The notes: generated by a model from the letters alone, not told the origin. Counted from the first letter of the stretch, positions 37,608 to 46,162 are shown. The stretch is 64,000 nt of DNA from Streptomyces sp. NBRC 110035 (GCF_000829695.1 NZ_BBNN01000037.1:62001-126000), one strand, 5' to 3'. Program-made: numbers and translations.

Positions 37608-37650
37608 TTGACGGACGAGAGTAACTCTGCGTAACCTCACAGTGAGTTAC
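37608..37650 (+). promoter_or_regulatory. bldD promoter overlapped by a BldD-type palindrome
   Basis: TTGACG (37608-37613), an 18-bp spacer and TAACCT (37632-37637) form a good vegetative promoter. CTCAC-A-GTGAG (37636-37646) is a perfect inverted repeat starting inside the -10, and GTAAC (37631-37635) and GTTAC (37646-37650) extend the symmetry. It matches the published BldD box pattern of AGTGA and TCACC half-sites. BldD is known to repress its own gene, so this is the likely autoregulatory site. Confidence 0.8.
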
Positions 37651-37706
37651 CAGCCGCGCGGCCCGGAAACCATGCCGGCCGCGTCGACACAGTGCCGGGG
37701 AGCTAT

Positions 37707-38210
37707 ATGTCCAGCGAATACGCCAAACAGCTCGGGGCCAAGCTCCGCGCGATCCGCACCCAGCAGGGCCTTTCCCTCCACGGTGTCGAGGAGAAGTCCC
37801 AGGGCCGCTGGAAGGCGGTCGTGGTCGGTTCGTACGAGCGCGGCGACCGCGCAGTGACCGTGCAGCGTCTTGCCGAGCTGGCGGACTTCTACGGCGTTCC
37901 GGTGCAGGAACTGCTTCCGGGCACTACGCCGGGCGGCGCCGCCGAGCCGCCGCCGAAGCTGGTCCTCGACCTGGAGCGGCTGGCCACGGTGCCGCCGGAG
38001 AAGGCCGGCCCGCTGCAGCGGTACGCGGCGACGATCCAGTCCCAGCGCGGCGACTACAACGGCAAGGTGCTCTCGATCCGCCAGGACGACCTGCGCACGC
38101 TCGCCGTGATCTACGACCAGTCGCCCTCGGTTCTCACCGAGCAGCTGATCAGCTGGGGTGTGCTGGACGCGGACGCGCGCCGCGCGGTCGCCTCGCACGA
38201 CGAGGGCTGA
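37707..38210 (+). CDS. bldD: Developmental master regulator BldD
   Basis: 167-aa repressor of sporulation genes during vegetative growth. The N-terminal Xre-type helix-turn-helix (residues 8-70, GAKLRAIRTQQGLSLHGVEEKS) binds DNA. The C-terminal domain binds a tetramer of cyclic di-GMP, which dimerises the protein. Its signature RxD-x8-RxxD is intact: Arg114, Asp116, Arg125 and Asp128. The ATG at 37707 gives MSSEYAKQLG as in the characterised protein; a GTG five codons upstream is rejected. It is divergent from pyrR and followed by a 16-bp terminator stem. The sequence appears nearly identical to other Streptomyces BldD proteins. Confidence 0.98.
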   Translation: MSSEYAKQLGAKLRAIRTQQGLSLHGVEEKSQGRWKAVVVGSYERGDRAVTVQRLAELADFYGVPVQELLPGTTPGGAAEPPPKLVLDLERLATVPPEKAGPLQRYAATIQSQRGDYNGKVLSIRQDDLRTLAVIYDQSPSVLTEQLISWGVLDADARRAVASHDEG

Positions 38211-38237
38211 TCGCACCACCGCCCGAGCAGAAACGTA

Positions 38238-38281
38238 CCGCCGGGGTGCCCCGACCTGCAGAGGCCGGGGCACCCCGGCGG
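38238..38281 (+). terminator. Terminator of bldD
   Basis: Sixteen perfect base pairs: CCGCCGGGGTGCCCCG (38238-38253) with its complement at 38266-38281, around a 12-nt loop. It begins 27 bp after the bldD stop. Confidence 0.85.
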
Positions 38282-38343
38282 CGTTCGTCCGGCGGTGGTT
38301 CCGCGGGCCCAGGATGCCGCACGGGCCCGGGGACAGCCCCCGG

Positions 38344-38391
38344 ACACACCGGAGGGCCCGCAGCGGTCGCGCTGCGGGCCCTCCGGCGTGT
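38344..38391 (-). terminator. Terminator of the efp-nusB unit
   Basis: A 17-bp perfect stem (38349-38365 with 38370-38386, loop GTCG) is extended by four more pairs after one mismatch. It lies 28 bp beyond the nusB stop on the minus strand. With the bldD hairpin it forms a double barrier between convergent transcription units. Confidence 0.85.
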
Positions 38392-38418
38392 CGGTGCCGG
38401 TCCGTGGCCTGCGCCGGC

Positions 38419-38853
38419 TCAGGCCCCGTCGCGGCGCAGCGAGGGCTTGAGCTCCTTGAACCGGCCGAGGAGGCCGTTGACGAACGAGGGCGACTCGTCC
38501 GTGGAGAACTCCTTCGCCAGCTGCACCATCTCGTCGAGCACGACGGCGTCCGGGGTCTCGTCGACCCAGACCAGCTCGTAGGCACCGAGACGCAGGATGT
38601 TGCGGTCGACGACCGGCATACGGTCCAGGGTCCAGCCGACCGAGTACTGGGAGATCAGCTCGTCGATGCGCGTCGCGTGCTGCGCGTACCCCTCGACCAG
38701 CTGCATCGTGTACTCGCTCACCGGCGGTTGCCGGGTGTCGGACCGGGAGTGCCGGACCCAGTCCGCGAGGACCGTCAGGACGTCGGCGCCGCGCTGGTCG
38801 CCTTCGAAGAGGATCTGGAAGGCGCGCTTGCGGGCCGTGTTGCGGGCAGCCAC
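38419..38853 (-). CDS. nusB: Transcription antitermination factor NusB
   Basis: 144-aa all-helical RNA-binding protein that joins NusA, NusE (S10) and NusG at boxA in rRNA leader transcripts. AARNTARKRAFQILFEGDQRG is the conserved arginine-rich N-terminus. MPVVDRNILRLGAYELVWV and VVLDEMVQLAKEFSTDESPSFVNGLLGRF form the conserved C-terminal helices. GTG start at 38853, 3 bp after the efp stop, so efp-nusB are one unit. Length is normal. Confidence 0.95.
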   Translation of the reverse strand: MAARNTARKRAFQILFEGDQRGADVLTVLADWVRHSRSDTRQPPVSEYTMQLVEGYAQHATRIDELISQYSVGWTLDRMPVVDRNILRLGAYELVWVDETPDAVVLDEMVQLAKEFSTDESPSFVNGLLGRFKELKPSLRRDGA

Positions 38854-38855
38854 GG

Positions 38856-39422
38856 TTAGCTGTTCACCCGGCCGAGGTAGTCGCTCGTACGGGTGTCGAC
38901 CTTGATCTTCTCACCGGTGGTGATGAAGAGCGGGACCTGGATCTGGTGCCCGGTCTCCAGTGTGGCCGGCTTGGTGCCGCCCGTGGAGCGGTCGCCCTGG
39001 ACGCCCGGCTCGGTCTCGGCGATGGTCAGCTCGACGGCGGCCGGAAGCTCGACGAAGAGCACCTCGCCCTCGTGCTGCGCGACGGTGGCCTCGAAACCCT
39101 CGATGAGGAAGTTGGCGGCGTCGCCGACGGCCTTGCGGTCGACGTGCAGCTGGTCGTAGGTCTCCATGTCCATGAAGACGAAGTAGTCGCCGTCCATGTA
39201 GGAGAACTGCATGTCCCGCTTGTCGACGGTGGCCGTTTCGACCTTCACACCGGCGTTGAAGGTCTTGTCGACGGTCTTGCCGGAAAGCACGTTCTTGAGC
39301 TTGGTGCGCACGAAAGCCGGGCCCTTGCCGGGCTTGACGTGCTGGAACTCGACGACGGACCAGAGCTGGCCACCGTCGAGCTTGAGCACCATGCCGTTCT
39401 TGAGGTCGTTCGTGGAAGCCAC
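38856..39422 (-). CDS. efp: Elongation factor P
   Basis: 188-aa translation factor that rescues ribosomes stalled at polyproline. Domain I contains the exit-loop HVKPGKGPAFVRTKLKNV, where the lysine of PGKGPA is the position modified in other bacteria. Domains II and III follow with VELTIAETEPGVQGDRSTGG and KIKVDTRTSDYLGRV at the end. The GTG at 39422 with AGGAGA upstream is chosen over an in-frame start three codons earlier. It lies between pepQ and nusB on the same strand. Many proline-rich proteins are encoded in this genome window, including the P-loop protein and relA N-termini. Confidence 0.96.
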   Translation of the reverse strand: MASTNDLKNGMVLKLDGGQLWSVVEFQHVKPGKGPAFVRTKLKNVLSGKTVDKTFNAGVKVETATVDKRDMQFSYMDGDYFVFMDMETYDQLHVDRKAVGDAANFLIEGFEATVAQHEGEVLFVELPAAVELTIAETEPGVQGDRSTGGTKPATLETGHQIQVPLFITTGEKIKVDTRTSDYLGRVNS

Positions 39423-39479
39423 GTTGCGCAATCTCCTGGACTGACGTGAGACGACTCGGGGCCGGCACCCGGCGCGAAG

Positions 39480-40586
39480 CTAGAGCGCCAGCAGCTCCTT
39501 GGTCGTGATGGTGAGTAGCTCGGGTCCGCCGTCCGCCTCGGGGCGTACGACGAGCGTGTCATCGATCCGGACGCCGCCCCGGCCCGGGAGGTGGACCCCC
39601 GGTTCGACGGTGACCGGCACACAAGCGTCCAGTTTACCCATGGCTCCGGGGGACAATTGAGGGTCCTCGTCGATTTCGAGTCCGACCCCGTGTCCGGTGA
39701 GCGACGGAAGGGCCGCGGCGTACCCCGCGCTGTCCAGTACCTGGCGGGCCGCGTGATCCACGTCACGGCAGGCGGCGCCGGGTACGAGGGACTCCCGGCC
39801 GGCCCGCTGAGCGGTGAAGACGAGGTCGTACAGCTCGATCTGCCAGTCCGCGGGAGCGGTGCCGATGACGAACGTGCGGCCGATCTCGCAGCGGTACCCG
39901 CGGTAGGTGGCGCCGAGACAGACGGAGAGGAAGTCGCCCTCCTCCACCCGCCGGTCGGTGGGCCGGTGACCGGGCCGCCCGGCGTTCGGGCCGGTGGCGA
40001 CGGAGGTGGCGAAGGCGGGACCGTCGGCGCCGTGGTCGACCAGGCGGCGCTCCAGTTCCAGTGCGAGATGGCGTTCGGTGCGGCCGACGAGGATGGACTC
40101 CAGCAGCTCCCCGAGGGCCTGGTCGGCGATCTCCGCGCTGATGCGCAGACAGGAGATCTCCTCCTCGTCCTTGACCACCCGGAGCTGCTCGACGGCGCTG
40201 CCGACGCCTGCCAGGCGCAGTCCGGGGGCGGCCGAGCGGAGGGCTCGGTGCCGGATCACGGTGAGGTGGTGCTCCTCGACGGCGAGGGAGTCGGCGCCCC
40301 CGGCGGCGGCGAGCCCGGCGGCCGCCACGGCGGGATCACCCCCGGAGCCGGGCACGACGTGCACCCGCAGCGCCTCGGCGGGCCGGGTCTGCGGGGAACG
40401 GTCGTCGGGCGGCCCGGCGCACAGCAGGAGGTCCTCGGCGGGGCCCAGCAGCAGCACGGCGCCTTCGGGGGCGGCGCCCGCGAGATAGCGCACATTGGCG
40501 GGCCGGGTGACCAGCGCCGCCGCGCTGCCTCCCGCGTTGCAGCATTCCCTCAGCCGCCTCCGGCGGAGCACGTACACCTCAGACAT
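39480..40586 (-). CDS. pepQ: M24-family (PepQ/aminopeptidase P-like) protein with altered metal site
   Basis: 368-aa protein with an N-terminal creatinase-like domain (residues 1-130) and a C-terminal pita-bread fold. The usual five metal ligands Asp, Asp, His, Glu, Glu are only partly kept. The first Asp position reads SVCLGATYRGY (Cys). The second reads CEIGRT (Glu for Asp). The His in LTGHGVGLEIDEDP and the Glu in VEPGVHLPG are present. The last reads VRIDDT (Asp for Glu). Annotated pepQ in Streptomyces, it may use a different metal set or have lost peptidase activity. It is upstream of efp by 57 bp, a neighbourhood also seen in many other bacteria. Confidence 0.82.
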   Translation of the reverse strand: MSEVYVLRRRRLRECCNAGGSAAALVTRPANVRYLAGAAPEGAVLLLGPAEDLLLCAGPPDDRSPQTRPAEALRVHVVPGSGGDPAVAAAGLAAAGGADSLAVEEHHLTVIRHRALRSAAPGLRLAGVGSAVEQLRVVKDEEEISCLRISAEIADQALGELLESILVGRTERHLALELERRLVDHGADGPAFATSVATGPNAGRPGHRPTDRRVEEGDFLSVCLGATYRGYRCEIGRTFVIGTAPADWQIELYDLVFTAQRAGRESLVPGAACRDVDHAARQVLDSAGYAAALPSLTGHGVGLEIDEDPQLSPGAMGKLDACVPVTVEPGVHLPGRGGVRIDDTLVVRPEADGGPELLTITTKELLAL

Positions 40587-40855
40587 GTCACGAGCCTATG
40601 AGCGGTGGCCGAAAACCGCCGTTCGAGAGGGCCGAGTGGGCGGCGGTGTGCGGCGCCGCACGGCGGTGTCCCGGGCAGATCGGGGGCGGGCCGTCGGCCC
40701 TGTGTGCGGTATCGGCGTTCGTGGCCCGCCGGGGCCGCTGCTGCCGTGTCCGGCGAAAGCGGGGGCGGCACCCCGGCCGGTGGCACGGCTGGGGCTGTCC
40801 GGTGCGGGGCAGCCGGCGGCGCGGCTGTCGCGCCGGGGCGGTCGCCGCCGGTGGC

Positions 40856-41701
40856 TCACCAGGACGGCGGGCTGGCGATGGACCTGGCGAGGACGTCGTC
40901 CAGGACGGCGGCCGTTTCCGGTATGCCGAGCTGGGAGTTGTCGATGATCGGGAGGCCCGAGCCGTACCAGCCGGCCATGCGGCCGTGGATGCGGGCCACC
41001 TCCTCGTCGCCGAGGCGGCGGTTGCCGGACCGTTCGGCGTTGCGTTCCAGGACGATGTCCAGACCGGGCAGCAGCACGACCGGCAGCAGGCCCGGCCCCA
41101 CATGCCGTTTCCAGCCACCGAGGCCGACGACCGGGCGGTCGGGGAAGACCGCGTCGTCGAGGATGCAGGAGATCCCGTTGGCGAGGAAGTTGCGCGCGGC
41201 GAAGCCGCAGGTACGGCGCGCCAGGCGGTACTGCGCCTCCGAGTGGTCGTTCCACCCGGTCTGCGGGTCGGCGAAGCCGGACCGCACCCACTCGCGTACG
41301 TCGTCCAGGCTGATGTGCGCGGTCGGCACCCGGCGGTGGTCCGCCCAGTACTTGGCGACGCTGGTCTTCCCGGCGCCCGCGGGGCCTATGAGCAGGACCG
41401 CGAGGGTCGTACCGGCCGGGTCGGGGGCCGCGGGGGCCTGCGGGACGCTGGGCATGGCGACGGGGCCGCCCGGCGGCAGCGGCAGATGTCCGGTGGTCTC
41501 CGGCGGCGGATGCGGGGCGCCCGCGGGCTGCGGCGTCGGTCCGGACGGGGGCGCGGGGTAGCCGGGGGCCGGCGGCGGCACGGGCACCGGGACGGACCCC
41601 TGGCGCGGTCCCGGATGGTGTGCGGCCGGTGACCAACTGTCGGCCGGTCCGTGCCCCGGTCGGTGGGGCGGCGGCAGCGGAGAACCCCCTGCATGCTGCA
41701 T
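40856..41701 (-). CDS. P-loop ATP-binding kinase-like protein with Pro-rich N-terminus
   Basis: 281-aa protein. Residues 1-95 are disordered and rich in Pro, Gly and His (PPPHRPGHGP, PVPVPPPAPGYPAPP). Residues 97-281 form an AAA_33/zeta-toxin-like nucleoside or small-molecule kinase domain. It has Walker A IGPAGAGKTSV, a DDV segment, TGWNDHSEAQYRLARR and the R-rich VLERNAERSGNRRLGDEEVARIH lid. The ATG at 41701 has GGAGTGG upstream. It is alone between pepQ and aroB, with gene-free gaps of 269 and 248 bp. The substrate is unknown; the polyproline tract would make translation dependent on EF-P, encoded nearby. Confidence 0.8.
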   Translation of the reverse strand: MQHAGGSPLPPPHRPGHGPADSWSPAAHHPGPRQGSVPVPVPPPAPGYPAPPSGPTPQPAGAPHPPPETTGHLPLPPGGPVAMPSVPQAPAAPDPAGTTLAVLLIGPAGAGKTSVAKYWADHRRVPTAHISLDDVREWVRSGFADPQTGWNDHSEAQYRLARRTCGFAARNFLANGISCILDDAVFPDRPVVGLGGWKRHVGPGLLPVVLLPGLDIVLERNAERSGNRRLGDEEVARIHGRMAGWYGSGLPIIDNSQLGIPETAAVLDDVLARSIASPPSW

Positions 41702-41949
41702 CCGGTGCCACTCCGTCTCGGTCTGCTGGGCTCGGTTCACTCGCCGCAGGCGACAAGCACTGACGGCAGGGGGATCCCCCCGCGCTCTCCGACAGCCTAG
41801 AGCGTCGGAGCGACTGTTCGAACGAGTACCGCCCCTGCCGTTGTCCGGTGAACGGCCGAAGGCGGCCCTGAGTGCCCCGACCGCCGGGCCGGTTCGCCGA
41901 CTGCCCGGCGGGGCCGGGGGCTTGCCCGAGGAGGCAGGCCCCTCGGGTG

Positions 41950-43044
41950 TTACTCCGCCACTTCCCCGTACGCGGCGAGCAGCACCGCCGGATCCGGGCC
42001 TTCCAGCACGGTGGGCCTGGCGAGGCCGTCGAGGACGACGAAGCGCAGCAGGTCGCCGCGGGACTTCTTGTCGACCCTCATGTTCTCCAGCAGCCTGGGC
42101 CACTGGTCGTGGCGGTAGCGCAGGGGCAGCCCGACCGATTCGAGGACGGCGCGGTGCCGGTCGGCGGTGGCGTCGTCCAGCCGGCCGGCGAGCCGGCCGA
42201 GCTCGGCGGCGAAGTGCATGCCCACCGACACCGCCGCGCCGTGGCGCCACTTGTAACGCTCGTTCTTCTCGATGGCGTGGCCGAGCGTGTGACCGTAGTT
42301 GAGGATCTCCCGCCGGCCCGCCTCCTTCAGGTCGGAGGAGACGACGTCGGCCTTGACCCGGATCGAGCGCTCGATGAGCTCGGCGGTGTGCGGGCCCGCC
42401 GGGGTACGTGCGGCCTGCGGGTCGGCCTCGATGAGATCGAGGATGACCGGATCGGCGATGAAGCCGGCCTTGATGACCTCCGCCAGCCCGGAGACGTAGT
42501 CGTTGGTCTGGAGGGAGTCCAGGGCGGCGAGGTCGCACAGGACCCCGGCGGGCGGGTGGAAGGCGCCCACCAGGTTCTTGCCCTCGGCGGTGTTGATGCC
42601 GGTCTTGCCCCCGACGGCCGCGTCGACCATGGCCAGCACGGTGGTCGGCACCGCGATCCAGCGCACTCCGCGCAGCCAGGTGGCGGCCACGAACCCGGCC
42701 AGGTCGGTGCTGGCGCCGCCGCCCACGCCGACGATGACGTCGGTGCGGGTGAACCCGGACTGGCCGAGCGCCTTCCAGCAGTAGGCGGCGACCTCCGCGG
42801 TCTTGGCCTCCTCCGCGTTGGGCACCTGGATGGCGACGGCCTCGTAGCCCTGCTCGGCGAGATCGGCGCGGAGCGCCTCGCCGGTCTCGGCCAGGGCCTC
42901 GGGGTGGACGACCGCGACCCGCTTGGTGCCGGCCCCGATCAGCCCGCCGAGCTCGCCCAGGAGCCGCCGGCCCACCAGGACCTCGTACGGGTCGGTGCCC
43001 GCGGTACCGCCGATGTGGATCCGCGTCACTGCCTCGCTGCTCAT
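41950..43044 (-). CDS. aroB: 3-dehydroquinate synthase
   Basis: 364-aa NAD- and metal-dependent enzyme, second step of the shikimate pathway, converting DAHP to 3-dehydroquinate. GVGGGASTDLAGFVAATWLRG is the NAD-binding glycine motif. TTVLAMVDAAVGGKTGIN, SGLAEVIKAG and the metal ligand region NYGHTLGHAIE are all present, with a third metal ligand His in WRHGAAVSVGM. The ATG at 43044 overlaps the aroK stop by 4 bp. It is the last of aroC-aroK-aroB. Confidence 0.96.
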   Translation of the reverse strand: MSSEAVTRIHIGGTAGTDPYEVLVGRRLLGELGGLIGAGTKRVAVVHPEALAETGEALRADLAEQGYEAVAIQVPNAEEAKTAEVAAYCWKALGQSGFTRTDVIVGVGGGASTDLAGFVAATWLRGVRWIAVPTTVLAMVDAAVGGKTGINTAEGKNLVGAFHPPAGVLCDLAALDSLQTNDYVSGLAEVIKAGFIADPVILDLIEADPQAARTPAGPHTAELIERSIRVKADVVSSDLKEAGRREILNYGHTLGHAIEKNERYKWRHGAAVSVGMHFAAELGRLAGRLDDATADRHRAVLESVGLPLRYRHDQWPRLLENMRVDKKSRGDLLRFVVLDGLARPTVLEGPDPAVLLAAYGEVAE

Positions 43045-43553
43045 GCCTGCTTCAACTCCAGTGCGTCCAGGGTGGAGGCGGTGACCTCCTCGGGCGTGCG
43101 GCCATCCGTGGCCACGACGGCCGTGGCCACCTCCTCGTACAGGTGGCGCCGGGCCTCCATCAGCTCGCGCCACTGCTTGCGCGGGTTGACGGCGAGCAGC
43201 GGCCGGGCGGCGCCCAGGCCGGTGCGCCTGGCCGCCTCCTCGACGTCCATCGACAGGTAGACGACCCGCCGCCCGGCGAGCAGCGCGCGCGTGTCGGCGT
43301 CGAGGACGGCGCCGCCGCCCAGGGCCAGGACACCCTCGTGCTCGGCGAGCGCGGTGCGCACCGCCTGCTTCTCGAGCACGCGGAAGGCGCTCTCGCCCTC
43401 GTCCACGAAGATCTCGGCGATGCTGCGGCCCTCGGCGGCGACGATGTCGTCGTCGGTGTCCCGGTAGCCGACGCCCAGCCGCTCGGCAAGCAGGTGCCCG
43501 ACAGTGGACTTGCCGACGCCCATCGGGCCGACCAGCACGATCAGCGGGGTCAC
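43041..43553 (-). CDS. aroK: Shikimate kinase
   Basis: 170-aa kinase phosphorylating shikimate at the 3-hydroxyl. Walker A GPMGVGKSTVG, the shikimate-binding DTDDDI, GGGAVLDADTR, and ARPLLAVNPRKQWRELMEAR as lid are present. The GTG at 43553 overlaps the aroC stop by 4 bp, and its stop overlaps aroB by 4 bp, so the three genes are translationally coupled. The longer frame upstream belongs to shadow sequence over aroC. Confidence 0.95.
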   Translation of the reverse strand: MTPLIVLVGPMGVGKSTVGHLLAERLGVGYRDTDDDIVAAEGRSIAEIFVDEGESAFRVLEKQAVRTALAEHEGVLALGGGAVLDADTRALLAGRRVVYLSMDVEEAARRTGLGAARPLLAVNPRKQWRELMEARRHLYEEVATAVVATDGRTPEEVTASTLDALELKQA

Positions 43554-44734
43554 CGGACGGCCAGGTTCTCGAGGTAGGACGCCACATTGCGGCGGGTCTC
43601 GGGGACGCTGTCGCCGCCGAACTTCTCCGCGACCGCGTCCGCGAGGACCAGGGCGACCATGGCCTCGGCGACGATCCCGGCCGCCGGTACGGCGCACACG
43701 TCGGAGCGCTGGTGGTGGGCGGCGGTCTCCTCGCCGGTGACGACGTCCACGGTCTTCAGCGCCCGCGGCACGGTCGCGATCGGCTTCATCGCGGCCCGCA
43801 CCCGCAGCAGCTCACCGGTGCTCAGGCCGCCCTCGGTGCCACCGGAGCGGCCCGAGGCGCGCCTGATGCCCTCGTCGGTGGCGACGATCTCGTCGTGCGC
43901 CTTCGAGCCGGGCACCCGCGCCAGGTCGAAGCCGTCGCCGACCTCCACGCCCTTGATCGCCTGGATGCCCATGAGGGCGGCGGCCAGCCGGGCGTCGAGC
44001 CGCCGGTCCCAGTGCACGTGCGAACCGAGCCCGACCGGTACGCCGTACGCCAGCACCTCGACGACTCCGCCGAGGGTGTCGCCGTCCTTGTGGGCCTGGT
44101 CGATCTCCTCGACCATCGCCTTCGAGGCGTCCGGGTCCAGGCAGCGCACCGGGTCCTCGTCCAGCCGCTCCACGTCGGCCGGGGTCGGGTACACGCCGTA
44201 GGGGGCCTTCGCGGCCGCGAGCTCCACGACGTGGGAGACGATCTCGACGCCGGCCGTCTCCTTCAGGTACGAGCGGGCCACGGCGCCCAGCGCCACCCGG
44301 GCCGCGGTCTCCCGCGCGGAGGCCCGTTCCAGCACCGGGCGGGCCTCGTCGAAGCCGTACTTCTGCATGCCGGCGAGGTCGGCGTGGCCGGGGCGCGGGC
44401 GGGTCAGCGGGGCGTTGCGGGCGAGGCCGGCCAGCACCTCGGGGTCGACCGGGTCGGCCGCCATGACCTGGTCCCACTTCGGCCACTCGGTGTTGCCCAC
44501 CATGACCGCGACCGGGGAGCCGAGGGTGAGACCGTGCCGGACGCCGCCGAGGAAGGTGACCTCGTCCCGCTCGAACTTCATCCGGGCACCGCGACCGTAG
44601 CCCAGCCGCCGCCTCGCGAGATGGTCCGCCACCATGTCCGTGGTGATCGGGACGCCGGCGGGGAGGCCCTCCAGCGTCGCGACGAGTGCGGGACCGTGGG
44701 ACTCCCCCGCGGTCAGCCAGCGCAACCTGCTCAA
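43550..44734 (-). CDS. aroC: Chorismate synthase
   Basis: 394-aa FMN-dependent enzyme making chorismate from EPSP. Signatures: GESHGPALVATLEGLPAG (residues 10-27), GHADLAGMQKYG (with His), ASARETAARVALGAV and RSDVCAVPAAGIVAEAM near the end. A TTG start at 44734 is supported by GGAGGAG at good spacing. It is the first gene of aroC-aroK-aroB and overlaps aroK. Chorismate feeds aromatic amino acids and many Streptomyces antibiotics. Confidence 0.96.
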   Translation of the reverse strand: MSRLRWLTAGESHGPALVATLEGLPAGVPITTDMVADHLARRRLGYGRGARMKFERDEVTFLGGVRHGLTLGSPVAVMVGNTEWPKWDQVMAADPVDPEVLAGLARNAPLTRPRPGHADLAGMQKYGFDEARPVLERASARETAARVALGAVARSYLKETAGVEIVSHVVELAAAKAPYGVYPTPADVERLDEDPVRCLDPDASKAMVEEIDQAHKDGDTLGGVVEVLAYGVPVGLGSHVHWDRRLDARLAAALMGIQAIKGVEVGDGFDLARVPGSKAHDEIVATDEGIRRASGRSGGTEGGLSTGELLRVRAAMKPIATVPRALKTVDVVTGEETAAHHQRSDVCAVPAAGIVAEAMVALVLADAVAEKFGGDSVPETRRNVASYLENLAVR

Positions 44735-44873
44735 CGGTGCTCCTCCATGCTCGCGCCCGGTACTGCCCTGCGCACGCGCCGTCGCGTACGGCTACGGCGC
44801 GACGGGGTGCGCGGCCCCGGCCCGCCACGTCCGATCCTCCCACGTCCGGGTGGCATGTCCGGTCGCCGGTCCA

Positions 44874-45275
44874 TCAGTCGGACGAGCGGTGAGGGGCGGA
44901 GGGGCCACCGGCGCCGGGGCCCGGGCGCTGCTGCCCGGGTGCGTGGGCCCCGGGGAAGTCGGCGCCGCTCTGCCCCGCCGTGACCTGTGCGGGGGCGGGC
45001 GCCACGGGCCGGCCGGCCCGGCCGGGCTGCGGCGCGTACCGGCCCAGGTGGTCGGCTCCGCTGCCCGGTCCGTACCGGGCCTCCGCGTGGACCGGCCGGC
45101 CCGCCCGGGTGGCGCGCCGGTGTGCGGTCCTGCGCTCGGTCCTGACGGCCCAGGACGCGACGACCACGAGAACGACCAGGGCCGGCACCGTGATCTGCAC
45201 CCGGTCGGGCAGAAAGCCCCGTACGGACTCGAAGGTCTGAGCCCTCCAGGCTGCCGGTGGTGTGCCTGCGGACAT
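44874..45275 (-). CDS. Small single-pass membrane protein
   Basis: 133-aa protein of unknown function. One hydrophobic segment at about residues 27-48 (VQITVPALVVLVVVASWAV) is followed by an Arg-rich stretch and a Pro/Gly/Ala-rich low-complexity tail. ATG at 45275. It lies between aroE (50 bp upstream on the same strand) and aroC (139 bp downstream), so it may be co-transcribed with both. The C-terminal tail probably lies in the cytoplasm by the positive-inside rule. I do not recognise a family. Confidence 0.65.
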   Translation of the reverse strand: MSAGTPPAAWRAQTFESVRGFLPDRVQITVPALVVLVVVASWAVRTERRTAHRRATRAGRPVHAEARYGPGSGADHLGRYAPQPGRAGRPVAPAPAQVTAGQSGADFPGAHAPGQQRPGPGAGGPSAPHRSSD

Positions 45276-45325
45276 GAACGCGTGTCCCTCCCCCGGTTCC
45301 GCCCCCTGCGGAACCGGACGGGATC

Positions 45326-46162
45326 CTATCGGGCCGCGAGCGCCCGCTCCCCCGCTCTTCGCATGGCCTCCAGCGGGGCCGGTGCGCACCCCGTCATCTG
45401 CTCGACCTGGAGCACCGCCTGGTGCACCAGCAGGTCGAGCCCGCCGACCACCGCACCGCCGTACGCCGACCAGCGGGCCGCGAGGGCGGTCGGCCAGGGG
45501 TCGTAGAGGACGTCGAAGAGGGCCGCCGGGCGTTCGGGAACGGCTCGGGCGAGGGTGTCGGTGACGCCCGCCGGGGTGGTGGTGACCACCAGCGGAGCGT
45601 GCAGGGCCCGCTCGGCGTCGTCCCAGTCGGCGATGCGCACCGCCACGTCCAGGCGCTCGGCCCACTGCCGCATCTCGGCGCCTCGCGCGGCGCTGCGCAC
45701 GTAGACGACGACCTCGCCGGCGCAGATCCGGGAGAGCGCGGCGAGCGCGGACGACGCGGTGGCCCCGGCACCGAGGACCGCGGCGGTGTCCACCGCGTCG
45801 ATGCCGTGCTCGCGCAGGGCGTCGACCATGCCGGGGATGTCGGTGTTGTCGCCGGTCCGGAGGCCGTCCTCGGTGAAAACGACGGTGTTGACCGCGTCGA
45901 CCGAGGCCGCGGTCTCGCTGATCCCGTCCAGCAGCGGGATCACCGCCCGCTTCAGCGGCATGGTCAGCGACAGTCCGGCCCAGTCGTCCCCGAGCTTCTC
46001 GAAGAAGCCCGGCAGGGCTTGCTCGTCGACGTCGAAGCGGTCGTACGTCCGGCCCTCCAGGCCCAGCTCCGCATAGGCGGTACGGTGCAGCACCGGGGAG
46101 AGGGAGTGTGCGATCGGGGAGCCGAGGACCGCCGCACGTAGCGCCCCGGCCCTAGCTGGCAT
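45326..46162 (-). CDS. aroE: Shikimate dehydrogenase
   Basis: 278-aa NADP-dependent enzyme reducing 3-dehydroshikimate. Substrate-binding GSPIAHSLSPVLHRTAY, LSLTMPLKRAV with the catalytic Lys, and DAVNTVVF and GDNTDIPGMVDAL with the catalytic Asp are clear. The nucleotide-binding loop reads AAVLGAGATASSALAAL. The ATG at 46162 overlaps the mltG stop by 11 bp, a mltG-aroE-small membrane protein arrangement ahead of aroC. Length is normal. Confidence 0.94.
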   Translation of the reverse strand: MPARAGALRAAVLGSPIAHSLSPVLHRTAYAELGLEGRTYDRFDVDEQALPGFFEKLGDDWAGLSLTMPLKRAVIPLLDGISETAASVDAVNTVVFTEDGLRTGDNTDIPGMVDALREHGIDAVDTAAVLGAGATASSALAALSRICAGEVVVYVRSAARGAEMRQWAERLDVAVRIADWDDAERALHAPLVVTTTPAGVTDTLARAVPERPAALFDVLYDPWPTALAARWSAYGGAVVGGLDLLVHQAVLQVEQMTGCAPAPLEAMRRAGERALAAR

